Shown here piece after piece: positions 1 to 7,167 of a stretch of DNA of 14,435 bases. The notes under the pieces are model-generated. The model saw only the letters and a list, made by a program, of their open reading frames with translations, was not told the origin of the DNA and ran no database searches. How positions within the stretch are numbered: the stretch's first letter is position 1; each line of letters opens with the position of its first letter. Origin of the DNA: Ruminococcus sp. UBA1780 (GTDB taxonomy: Bacteria; Bacillota; Clostridia; Oscillospirales; Ruminococcaceae); assembly GCA_002315235.1 (NCBI GenBank), contig DCGK01000047.1:1207-15641 (forward strand), given 5' to 3'. The translations under genes were made by a program, and so were the position numbers.

Positions 1-37
1 TTTCCTTAAGGAAACACTGATTAAACAGCGTCCCCTG
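1..37. repeat. Left-edge palindrome and copy 1 of a dispersed motif
   Basis: Bases 1-14 form a perfect 14-base palindrome (TTTCCTTAAGGAAA). Bases 6-25 read TTAAG-G-AAACACTGATTAAA and match 19 of 20 bases at 9123-9142, in the leader of the mannanase gene. The site lies just beyond the terminator of the YfhO gene and runs to the window edge, so its full extent is unknown. It may be part of a dispersed intergenic repeat. Two copies in one window are suggestive but not proof. Confidence 0.4.
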
Positions 38-73
38 AAAAAAGCTGCTGTCCGTTCCTGTCCGGACAGCAGC
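38..73 (-). terminator. Rho-independent terminator of the YfhO-family gene
   Basis: An 11-bp perfect stem pairs 44-54 (GCTGCTGTCCG) with 63-73 across an 8-base loop. Read on the minus strand, it is followed at once by six U residues (bases 43-38). It starts 15 bases past the stop codon of the YfhO-family gene and so ends that transcript. Confidence 0.9.
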
Positions 74-88
74 CTGTTTAACGAATGA

Positions 89-2902
89 TTAATTTGCAGG
101 AACAGCTTCCTTTTTCTGAACCTTCGGTGCTGTTCTGAATGTTTTCTTTCTGTCTGTCATAACAAATACAACCACAAGTCCTATTCCCGCAACTGCAAGA
201 AGTATTCCCGCAGCCATACCGGCAGGGAAGAATGACATCGAAACAGTGTGTTCACCAGGCATAAGTTCAATACCGATGAATCCGCCGGCAACCTCTGTTG
301 TCTTTACTTTCTTTCCGTCCACCTTTACTGTCCAGCCGTCTTCAGCAGGAACTGAAGTAAAGAATATCTGATTTACCTGGGCATTTACTGTACCCTCGAT
401 ATGTGTATCTGACCAGTTGTCGTTTATATTCCATACATTTTCGTGAAGAAGGGCAATATCTTTTTTGAATTCCTCTTCGTCAAAGTAATAGAAGAACTGA
501 TCTGACATGTATGTATATTCATTTGCAATGGTCATACGAATACTGAAGTTCTCATTTGCCTTGTAGCGTCCGAGTCTTGTGATGCAGTAGAATTCATTTT
601 CGAAGAAGTAGTTAATAAAATCAGGATACTCATAATCGCCGAGTTCATCATCCCATTCTCCGGCCCAGAGATTAACCTTCTTTTCGTATGTTGCCGGGAA
701 ATACGCATAAACCGTATCATTTGTCTTTGCATGCACAAAATAGTCAATTGTCCAGTCATTTGCGCTCTTGTCTGCAGTATACTTTGTCTGGTTTCCTGAA
801 TTTTCAAATGTTACGTTTCTGTATCTTGGTTCCTGTGAGAAATCAAGTCTCTTGAAGTATTTTTTTCCGCTCTGTCCGGTCATGGCGCAGAGAAGGTTAT
901 TCTGATTTTCAAAAGGATTTCCGGTGTCAATATCAACATTAAGAATATCTGAACTTACCATGTATCCGACAGGAAGAGCATAAGGGTTGATATAACGGTC
1001 AATCTGTGTGGTCTTTCCGTCACTGTGTTCGGTAACAGTTGATCTCTGGTACTCATACATATCAGAAACCCCTGTGTTGTTTGTGTCAAGAACATACTTG
1101 ATACCGAGAATCGAATCTGTAAGAGGCGTATTTCCTTCGTATCTTGTATAGTGTCCGCGGCTTACGTATCCGAGATTACCGATTGTCTTGATTATCTTTG
1201 CATTCATTACGGAGCTTGAGTGAGTAATACCCTTGAGTCCGAATGCAATATCGTCATTAACTGTTCTTCTGAGAGGATTTGTCTGTGCAACCTTTTCAGA
1301 ACGGTAAAGACCGCTGTCCGTTGCTTCCATATCATCAACAGCAGCACGGCCTGCTTCAACATAATTATAATATGATGAACGCATACTGTAAATAACGTCT
1401 TCATCAATATCCTTGAGTGTCTCGAATGTACTGAGAAGAAGCTCACCTGAAAGCATTACGATAATTGTAATCGGAATAGCTCTGGAGTTTTTGCTTTCCC
1501 TTAAAGCGGAAACAAGAATTGAAAAACAGAGTACGCATCCGGCTGTAAACCAGAGACCGTTGAGAACCTCTATGTTTTCGTATTTGAATACCTTCTCTGC
1601 AACAAGGAGATAAGCAAGAATTCCTGCAAATGTACCTCCGACTGAACCCGGCTTTATTCCGTCAAGCTTTTCAAAGCATTCCGCACCCATTGAAAGAATT
1701 ACAAATGACATTATGAATGAATATCTGTAAGGAAGCCAGTTAGGTACCTGACCGCCGTGCCACATCATATCAACAGGCTTGATATACATGCTGAAAAACA
1801 GCACTGCAAGAAGAAGTGAATATCCTGTCTTGCGTCTGCTGCTGATCTTTCCGTTTAAATAGAAAAGAGGCAGGAGAAGAATTGATATTGTTCCGCAGTA
1901 GATTTCAGGAAGTCCTTCGTTTCTTACTGTATCATAGCTGCACGGAAGAAGCTTTGATATAATGTCAACTGAATCGAACTGCAGATGAACTGAATAGTCC
2001 GGAGTTGTAAATTCAAACTTGCCGAGGCTGAGGGATTTGTATACCGGAAGAATCATGAATGCAGCGCACATGCCGGCGATAACTGAACAGTAGCCGAAGC
2101 GAAGTGCTGTAAACAGATGTTCTCTGACAGTGATGTTTTCCTTTTCTGTTCCGAGGAAATTGTAGTAAAGGAAATAGATTACACTGAAAATTGCCAGCAT
2201 AAATCCAATATAGAAGTTTGCCACAAACATAACAGCAAGTGCGATTATGTAGTTTGCTCTGTATTTTTTATCAACAAGATATTCAATTCCGAGTGCAATC
2301 ATCGGAAGAAGAATAAGACCGTCAATCCACATCGGATCCATAAGCTGAATAACCGCATAGGCACAGAGTGCAAATGCTGTGGAGAAAACAAGTGAATGAA
2401 GCGGTTTCATTTTCTTCGAATGCTGGAGATAGTAGCTGAATGTCACTCCTATCGCACCGAGTTTTGAGAGCTGCATCAGGAGAAGGCTCTCAAGAAGCAT
2501 TGTTCTCGGAAGCAGCATAACTATCAGTGTGAACGGGCTGGCAAGGTAGTAGCCGATAATACCCATAAACTCACCGGAAAGATTTCTTGACCAGTTGTAG
2601 AATATGCTTCCGTCACCCCAGAGTGCATCTCTGAGTGCTTCAAAATAATAAACATACTGACCGTTAAGGTCAAGTACAAGAACCGCACCGTCATGGGCAG
2701 CCTTTCTCTTTGGAATGGATTCGTAATTGGTTCCCATGATATTTCCCAGCGGGTAAACATCAAAAAGTCCGTATGCAAGTGCCATCAGAAGAAAAGGAAT
2801 AAAAAATGCGTATATATAGAATCTGTTTTTATACAGCCATTTTCTAGTCTTTTCCCAGACACCTGATTTAGCCTGTACTGCAGGCTTAGCTGTCTTTTCC
2901 AT
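89..2902 (-). CDS. YfhO-family polytopic membrane protein
   Basis: A 937-residue integral membrane protein of the bacterial YfhO family (large GT-C-like membrane proteins). In Bacillus subtilis YfhO is linked to glycosylation of lipoteichoic acid, so a role in transferring sugars to envelope polymers is likely; the acceptor here is unknown. A helix at about 28-46 leads into an outside loop with family-typical sequence (DLNGQY at 78-83, NWSRNLSGEF at 103-112, YYLASPF at 118-124). About ten more hydrophobic segments follow to residue ~493, including the conserved PNWLPYRYSF at 387-396. Residues ~495-890 form a soluble, probably extracellular domain, and a last helix lies near the C-terminus before a basic tail. 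The ATG at 2902 is chosen because AGGAGG lies 6 bases upstream; the in-frame ATG 12 codons earlier (2938) has no such site. The gene stands alone with its own promoter and terminator. The family call is firm, the substrate unknown. Confidence 0.88.
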   Translation of the reverse strand: MEKTAKPAVQAKSGVWEKTRKWLYKNRFYIYAFFIPFLLMALAYGLFDVYPLGNIMGTNYESIPKRKAAHDGAVLVLDLNGQYVYYFEALRDALWGDGSIFYNWSRNLSGEFMGIIGYYLASPFTLIVMLLPRTMLLESLLLMQLSKLGAIGVTFSYYLQHSKKMKPLHSLVFSTAFALCAYAVIQLMDPMWIDGLILLPMIALGIEYLVDKKYRANYIIALAVMFVANFYIGFMLAIFSVIYFLYYNFLGTEKENITVREHLFTALRFGYCSVIAGMCAAFMILPVYKSLSLGKFEFTTPDYSVHLQFDSVDIISKLLPCSYDTVRNEGLPEIYCGTISILLLPLFYLNGKISSRRKTGYSLLLAVLFFSMYIKPVDMMWHGGQVPNWLPYRYSFIMSFVILSMGAECFEKLDGIKPGSVGGTFAGILAYLLVAEKVFKYENIEVLNGLWFTAGCVLCFSILVSALRESKNSRAIPITIIVMLSGELLLSTFETLKDIDEDVIYSMRSSYYNYVEAGRAAVDDMEATDSGLYRSEKVAQTNPLRRTVNDDIAFGLKGITHSSSVMNAKIIKTIGNLGYVSRGHYTRYEGNTPLTDSILGIKYVLDTNNTGVSDMYEYQRSTVTEHSDGKTTQIDRYINPYALPVGYMVSSDILNVDIDTGNPFENQNNLLCAMTGQSGKKYFKRLDFSQEPRYRNVTFENSGNQTKYTADKSANDWTIDYFVHAKTNDTVYAYFPATYEKKVNLWAGEWDDELGDYEYPDFINYFFENEFYCITRLGRYKANENFSIRMTIANEYTYMSDQFFYYFDEEEFKKDIALLHENVWNINDNWSDTHIEGTVNAQVNQIFFTSVPAEDGWTVKVDGKKVKTTEVAGGFIGIELMPGEHTVSMSFFPAGMAAGILLAVAGIGLVVVFVMTDRKKTFRTAPKVQKKEAVPAN

Positions 2903-2946
2903 CAGTAACCTCCTGAAAATAATATTGCATGAACGCATACAATTTC

Positions 2947-2975
2947 ATTATACATTATTACCGCTGATTTTACAA
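2947..2975 (-). promoter_or_regulatory. Sigma-A promoter of the YfhO-family gene
   Basis: On the minus strand a TTGTAA -35 box (2975-2970) and a perfect TATAAT -10 box (2952-2947) are separated by exactly 17 bases. Transcription would start near 2940, giving a leader of about 38 bases before the ATG at 2902. Confidence 0.75.
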
Positions 2976-3024
2976 GTGCTTTTACATCAAACGAAAAATT
3001 CTGTTTTTTGTTCTGTTTCAGATA

Positions 3025-3053
3025 TTGACGAAGAATCCTTTTTAGGGTATTAT
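3025..3053 (+). promoter_or_regulatory. Sigma-A promoter of the SPFH/zinc-ribbon gene
   Basis: TTGACG (3025-3030) and TATTAT (3048-3053) are separated by exactly 17 bases, about 90 bases upstream of the ATG at 3144. It is back-to-back with the YfhO promoter, so the 241-base gap holds two divergent starts. The ~85-base leader contains a weak 7-bp inverted repeat (3095-3101 with 3110-3116) that I do not interpret. Confidence 0.75.
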
Positions 3054-3143
3054 TTATATATGTTCGAAAATAAAAGGACATGAGAAAATCAATTATATCA
3101 TTATGTTTTATGATATCTTATTTTTGAAGGGAGTTAATAAACT

Positions 3144-4415
3144 ATGGGACTTATTCAGGCAGTTGCAGGTGCTGTATCAAGCACAATGAGAGATCAGTGG
3201 CTCGAGTACATAAGCTGCGATTCACTTTCTGATGACATTCTTTTCGCAAAGGGCGTCAGACATCACAGCAAAGGAAATCACAATAAAGGAAACGAAGACA
3301 TCATTACCAAGGACAGCGTAATAGCTGTTGCAGACGGACAGTGCATGGTTATCGTTGAAGACGGAATGGTCCTCGACTACTGTACAGTTCCCGGCGCATA
3401 CAAGTTTGACCAGTCAAGTGAAATCGGTCTGTTCTCCGGAAATCTCGGACAGGGAATCAAGGAAACATTCAAGACAATGGGCAGACGTATAGCCTTCGGC
3501 GGTGATACAGGCAAGTCACAGTGGGTTTACTACATGAACATCAAGGAAGTAAAGAACAATCTGTTCGGCACTCCTTCACCTGTTCCGTTTAAGGTTGAAG
3601 ACAAGGATCTCGGATTCAAGCTCACAACAACAGTACAGTGTTCAGGTTCATATACATATTTCATTTCAAACCCGGCACTTTTCTACAAAAATGTATGCGG
3701 AAACGTTTCACATTCATTCGACCGTTCAGAAATCAACACTCAGCTCAAGGCAGAATTCGTAGCTGCTCTTATTCCTGCATTCGGAAAGCTCTCAGCTTTA
3801 AAGATTGATCCTACAGAAATAGGCGCACACACACCTGAGCTTACAGACGCGCTGAACGAAGCTCTCGCTGAAAAGTGGGCAAACCTCAGAGGTATTTCAA
3901 TTGCTTCTGTAGCTATCACAACATGCAGAATTCCTGATGCTGATATCGCAAAGATTCAGAAGCTTCAGGAAACAACAATGTACTCAAACGCTGCATTTGC
4001 TGCAGGTGCTCTTGCTCAGGCACAGGCTCAGGCAACAGTTGACGCAGCAAACAACTCTGCAGGTGCAATGACAGGATTCATGGGAATGAACATGGCTGCT
4101 CAGGCAGGCGGAATCAACGCACAGAACCTTTTCAATATGGGTCAGCAGCAGGCTGCAGCAGCTCAGCAGACTGCACCTTCTGCAGGTTCATGGACATGTG
4201 AATGCGGCACTGTAAACACAGGAAAGTTCTGCTCTGAATGCGCTAAGCCAAAGCCGGCTCCGGCAGGTTCATGGACATGTGAATGCGGTACTGTAAACAC
4301 AGGAAAGTTCTGTTCTGAATGTGCCAAGCCTAAGCCTTCAGCTGACTGGACATGTGAATGCGGCACTGTAAACACAGGCAAATTCTGTTCTGAATGCGCT
4401 AAGCCAAGACCGTAA
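3144..4415 (+). CDS. SPFH-domain protein (YdjI-like) with three C-terminal zinc ribbons
   Basis: A 423-residue cytoplasmic protein of the stomatin/prohibitin-like group often annotated 'virion core protein' or SPFH protein with a C-terminal zinc ribbon. In B. subtilis the relative YdjI helps recruit the phage-shock protein PspA to the membrane; the same role here is an inference. The SPFH region spans about residues 20-275 and has no signal peptide or clear membrane helix. An Ala/Gln-rich stretch (~280-345) probably forms a helix or linker. Three zinc ribbons follow at residues 350-369, 377-396 and 402-421, each with the pattern Cys-X-Cys-X8-Cys-X2-Cys (first set C352, C354, C363, C366). Three copies are unusual; one is typical. 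The ATG has GGGAG 10 bases upstream. The gene is a single-gene unit with a strong promoter and terminator. The family is sure, the function moderately so. Confidence 0.85.
   Translation: MGLIQAVAGAVSSTMRDQWLEYISCDSLSDDILFAKGVRHHSKGNHNKGNEDIITKDSVIAVADGQCMVIVEDGMVLDYCTVPGAYKFDQSSEIGLFSGNLGQGIKETFKTMGRRIAFGGDTGKSQWVYYMNIKEVKNNLFGTPSPVPFKVEDKDLGFKLTTTVQCSGSYTYFISNPALFYKNVCGNVSHSFDRSEINTQLKAEFVAALIPAFGKLSALKIDPTEIGAHTPELTDALNEALAEKWANLRGISIASVAITTCRIPDADIAKIQKLQETTMYSNAAFAAGALAQAQAQATVDAANNSAGAMTGFMGMNMAAQAGGINAQNLFNMGQQQAAAAQQTAPSAGSWTCECGTVNTGKFCSECAKPKPAPAGSWTCECGTVNTGKFCSECAKPKPSADWTCECGTVNTGKFCSECAKPRP
4191..4406 (+). repeat. Three tandem zinc-ribbon repeats in coding sequence
   Basis: Three 60-base units (4191-4250, 4272-4331, 4347-4406) encode exactly the same 20 residues, beginning WTCECG and ending SECAKP. 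They are joined by short Pro/Ala/Ser linkers of 7 and 5 residues. Units 1 and 2 differ at five bases, 1 and 3 at three, and 2 and 3 at six. Every difference is synonymous. The array therefore arose by duplication and has since been held constant at protein level. Confidence 0.95.
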
Positions 4416-4475
4416 GCATATATGGTGAGCGCAGTATCTTTACTGCGGTTACTGTAACAGATAACATGATAATTT

Positions 4476-4509
4476 CAGGGGACTGCCGTACCGGCAGTCC
4501 CCTGTTTTT
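4476..4509 (+). terminator. Rho-independent terminator of the SPFH gene
   Basis: A 13-bp perfect stem pairs 4476-4488 (CAGGGGACTGCCG) with 4492-4504 around a 3-base loop and is followed by five T residues (4505-4509). It lies about 60 bases past the SPFH stop codon and separates that gene from serC. Confidence 0.93.
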
Positions 4510-4602
4510 CTGCCATGCAACGCCAAACTATCAATTTTAACATATTAAAGCGGCAAAGCAGCTGACTAACACATTTATATATACAATTTTCAGGTCAGAT
4601 TA

Positions 4603-4631
4603 TTGACTTATCATATTAAAAAGAATATAAT
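4603..4631 (+). promoter_or_regulatory. Sigma-A promoter of serC-serA
   Basis: TTGACT (4603-4608) and a perfect TATAAT (4626-4631) are separated by exactly 17 bases. Transcription would begin near 4638, giving an AT-rich leader of about 85 bases before the serC ATG. The near-consensus boxes suggest strong expression. Confidence 0.8.
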
Positions 4632-4723
4632 ATTATATGTGTATAATATCTATAATATATTTACTGATATACTTAAATTAATATTATAACCAATAATATA
4701 AATTATATGGAGGTCAATTTACA

Positions 4724-5809
4724 ATGAACAGAGTTTATAACTTCAGTGCAGGTCCGGCTGTTCTTCCAGAAGAAGTTCTCAAAGAATGTGCAGACGAAAT
4801 GTTTGATTACAAGGGCAGCGGCATGTCCGTAATGGAAATGTCACATCGTTCAAAGGTTTATGACACAATCATCAAGGAAGCTGAACAGGATCTTCGTGAT
4901 CTCATGAACATCCCTGACAACTACAAGGTTATTTTCCTTCAGGGCGGCGCTTCACTTCTCTTCGCAGGTGTTCCTATGAACCTTATGAAGAAGGGCAAGG
5001 CAGCTTACATCATCACAGGCCAGTGGGCTAAGAAGGCTTACCAGGAAGCACAGATGTACGGCGAAGCAGTTGCAGTTGCTTCATCAGCTGACAAGACATT
5101 CTCATACATTCCTGATTGTTCAGATCTCGATATTCCGGATGATGCAGACTACGTTTATATCTGCGAAAACAACACTATCTACGGTACAAAGTTCGCTGAA
5201 CTCCCGAACACAAAGGGCAGAGAACTCGTTGCTGACGTAAGCTCATGCTTCCTTTCAGAACCTGTTGACGTAACAAAGTACGGCGTTATCTACGGCGGTG
5301 TTCAGAAGAACGTTGGTCCTTCAGGCGTACAGATTGTTATCGTACGTGAAGACCTCATCGCTGAAGGTCCTGCATTCAAGCAGACTCCTACAATGATGAA
5401 CTGGAAGATACAGGCTGACAATGACTCACTTTACAACACACCTCCATGCTACGGCATCTATGTTTGCGGCAAGGTATTCAAGTGGATCAAGAAGATGGGC
5501 GGTCTTGAGGCTATGAAGGCTCACAACGAAAAGAAGGCTGCAATCCTCTACAACTTCCTTGACCAGAGCAAGCTCTTCAAGGCTACAGTTCAGGGCAAAG
5601 ACAGATCACTCATGAACGTTCCTTTCATCACAGGCAACGAAGAACTCGATGCAAAGTTTGTTAAGGAATCAAAGGCTGCAGGTTTTGAAAACCTCAAGGG
5701 ACACCGTTCAGTTGGCGGTATGCGTGCTTCAATCTACAACGCTATGCCAATCGAAGGCGTTGAAAAGCTCGTTGAATTCATGAAAAAATTTGAGCAGGAA
5801 AATGCTTAA
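4724..5809 (+). CDS. serC: Phosphoserine aminotransferase
   Basis: SerC (361 residues, the usual length) is a cytoplasmic PLP enzyme. It converts 3-phosphohydroxypyruvate and glutamate to phosphoserine and 2-oxoglutarate, the second step of serine synthesis. The N-terminus NFSAGPAVLP is diagnostic of the family. The PLP lysine is K195 in the GGVQKNVGPSG motif, D171 (VADVSS) should bind the pyridine nitrogen, and W101 (TGQWAKKA) should stack on the ring. HRSK at 41-44 and the late HRSVGGMRASIYNAM segment are further SerC hallmarks. The ATG has GGAGG (4709-4713) 10 bases upstream. It is first in an operon with serA, 17 bases downstream, so the two steps are made together. A serB-type phosphatase for the last step is not in this window. 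Confidence 0.97.
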   Translation: MNRVYNFSAGPAVLPEEVLKECADEMFDYKGSGMSVMEMSHRSKVYDTIIKEAEQDLRDLMNIPDNYKVIFLQGGASLLFAGVPMNLMKKGKAAYIITGQWAKKAYQEAQMYGEAVAVASSADKTFSYIPDCSDLDIPDDADYVYICENNTIYGTKFAELPNTKGRELVADVSSCFLSEPVDVTKYGVIYGGVQKNVGPSGVQIVIVREDLIAEGPAFKQTPTMMNWKIQADNDSLYNTPPCYGIYVCGKVFKWIKKMGGLEAMKAHNEKKAAILYNFLDQSKLFKATVQGKDRSLMNVPFITGNEELDAKFVKESKAAGFENLKGHRSVGGMRASIYNAMPIEGVEKLVEFMKKFEQENA

Positions 5810-5826
5810 TCAATCCGGAGGATATC

Positions 5827-6993
5827 ATGTACAATATTCAGACTTTAAATAAAATCGCTTCATGCGGTACAGACGTATTTGACAAGACAAAGTACGCTAT
5901 TGCTGATGAACAGGCAAATCCAGACGCAATCATGGTTCGTTCAGCTGCTATGCACGACATGGAATTCGGTTCAAACCTTCTTGCAATTGCAAGAGCAGGT
6001 GCAGGCGTAAACAACATTCCTGTTGAAAAGTGCGCTGAACAGGGTATCTGCGTATTCAACACTCCTGGTGCAAACGCAAACGCTGTTAAGGAACTCGTTA
6101 TCGCAGGTCTTCTCCTCGCTTCAAGAAAGGTTGCTGATGCTCTTGCATGGGTACCTTCACTCAAGAACGAAGGCGACCAGGTTGGAAAGCTTGTTGAAAA
6201 AGGCAAGTCACAGTTTGCCGGTCCTGAAATTCAGGGCAAGACACTCGGTATCATCGGTCTCGGTGCTATCGGTATTCTCGTTGCAAACGCTGCTGTATCT
6301 CTCGGCATGAAGGTTGTTGGTACTGACCCGTTCCTTTCTGTAAACGCTGCTCTCAAGCTTTCAAGAAAGGTTACTGTTGTTCCGACACAGAAGGACGTAT
6401 TTGAAGCTTGTGACTATCTCACAATCCATGTTCCTTACAACAACGATACAAAGGGCTTTGTAAACGCTGATGCAATCGCTTCAATGAAGGACGGAGTAAG
6501 AATCCTCAACTTTGCAAGAGGCGAGCTCGTTGATACCCCTGCAATTCTCTCTGCTCTTGAAAGCGGCAAGGTTGCATGCTATGTAACAGATTTCCCTAAC
6601 GCTGAAGTTATCGGTGTTAAGAACGTTGTTGCTCTTCCTCACCTCGGTGCTTCAACACCTGAAAGCGAAGACAACTGTGCTGTTATGGCAGCTGAAGAAC
6701 TTATCGACTATATTGAAAACGGTAATATCAGAAACTCTGTAAACCTTCCTAACGCAGAAATGGTTGCTACAGGTGAAAAGATCTGTATCATTCACAGAAA
6801 CGTTCCTGACACAATCTCAAAGATTACTTCAACACTCGGTGCTGCAGGCATCAACATTGAAAACATGCTCAGCAACAGCAAGAAGGACTTTGCTTACACA
6901 GTAATCGATGCAACAGGCAAGTCTGTTGACGCTGATACAGTAAGCAAAATTGAAGCAGTTGAAAATGTAATCAGAGTCAGAGTTATCAGGTAA
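5827..6993 (+). CDS. serA: D-3-phosphoglycerate dehydrogenase, compact ACT type
   Basis: A 388-residue NAD-dependent D-2-hydroxyacid dehydrogenase that oxidises 3-phosphoglycerate to 3-phosphohydroxypyruvate, the committed step of serine synthesis and the one feeding SerC. The nucleotide-binding motif GLGAIG lies at 144-149, with D167 at the end of the second strand as expected for NAD. The likely catalytic triad is R231 (NFARGELVD), E260 and H272 (LPHLGAST). Only 12 residues separate E260 from H272, against about 23 in E. coli SerA, so that loop is shortened. Residues ~318-388 are an ACT domain, usually the site of serine feedback control. The extra ASB domain of long SerA proteins is absent. 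The start has GGAGG 6 bases upstream and lies 17 bases after serC. The operon ends at the terminator at 7039-7068. Position beside serC makes the substrate assignment strong. Confidence 0.95.
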   Translation: MYNIQTLNKIASCGTDVFDKTKYAIADEQANPDAIMVRSAAMHDMEFGSNLLAIARAGAGVNNIPVEKCAEQGICVFNTPGANANAVKELVIAGLLLASRKVADALAWVPSLKNEGDQVGKLVEKGKSQFAGPEIQGKTLGIIGLGAIGILVANAAVSLGMKVVGTDPFLSVNAALKLSRKVTVVPTQKDVFEACDYLTIHVPYNNDTKGFVNADAIASMKDGVRILNFARGELVDTPAILSALESGKVACYVTDFPNAEVIGVKNVVALPHLGASTPESEDNCAVMAAEELIDYIENGNIRNSVNLPNAEMVATGEKICIIHRNVPDTISKITSTLGAAGINIENMLSNSKKDFAYTVIDATGKSVDADTVSKIEAVENVIRVRVIR

Positions 6994-7038
6994 TTCAAAG
7001 CTCTGTGTTGTTATAATCTGATTATTTAACGTATACAG

Positions 7039-7068
7039 AGGACCGGCATTTTCTGCCGGTCCTTTTTT
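7039..7068 (+). terminator. Rho-independent terminator of serC-serA
   Basis: A 10-bp perfect stem pairs 7039-7048 (AGGACCGGCA) with 7054-7063 around a TTTTC loop and runs into six T residues (7063-7068). It starts 45 bases past the serA stop codon. Confidence 0.93.
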
Positions 7069-7072
7069 CGTC

Positions 7073-7119
7073 ACAGCAAATAACCCCGCCTTATTCTGAA
7101 AGGCGGGGTTATTTGCTGT
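7073..7119 (-). terminator. Large hairpin between convergent serA and the mannanase, probably bidirectional
   Basis: An 18-bp perfect stem pairs 7073-7090 with 7102-7119 around an 11-base loop. Its inner part (CCCCGCC with GGCGGGG) is GC-rich, and the outer part reads TTATTTGCTG in either direction, so the U-rich stretch is built into the stem. It lies 49 bases past the mannanase stop codon on the minus strand and directly after the serA terminator on the plus strand. It most likely ends the mannanase transcript and backs up the serA terminator. There is no classic long U-run, so efficiency is uncertain. Confidence 0.7.
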
Positions 7120-7167
7120 ATTAAATTTGTGTGTAAAGTACTGGTAAATACGTTACCGATAATGTCA

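Larger units (their letters stand above)
4416..4723 (+). other. Intergenic region between the SPFH gene and serC
   Basis: This 308-base gap holds no gene. It starts with two small hairpins (4430-4447, 7-bp stem; 4448-4458, 5-bp stem), then the SPFH terminator (4476-4509). A nondescript stretch (4511-4600) precedes the serC promoter (4603-4631). The leader of about 85 bases is almost entirely A and T and ends in GGAGG (4709-4713). I see no T-box, riboswitch or attenuator in it. Confidence 0.7.

Noticed and set aside
2903..2938. Twelve-codon N-terminal extension of the YfhO-family protein from an upstream ATG
   Set aside because: AGGAGG lies 6 bases before the ATG at 2902 and falls within the extension; the predicted transcription start (~2940) leaves no room for a ribosome site before 2938.
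3095..3116. Inverted repeat ATATCAT/ATGATAT in the SPFH leader
   Set aside because: The stem is only 7 bp of mostly A-T pairs in very AT-rich DNA, with no link to a known regulator or riboswitch.
4163..4381. Antisense open frame with its own internal repeats
   Set aside because: It is the complement of the zinc-ribbon triplication; the repeats are inherited from the real gene and there is no ribosome site or family match.
4632..4708. AT-rich serC leader as a repeat array, T-box or riboswitch
   Set aside because: Recurring TATAAT-like words reflect composition; no regular unit, T-box motif, specifier hairpin or conserved aptamer core is visible.
5838..6206. Open frame of 122 codons antisense to serA
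   Set aside because: It is a shadow of a highly expressed, strongly codon-biased gene; no promoter, ribosome site or recognisable domain.
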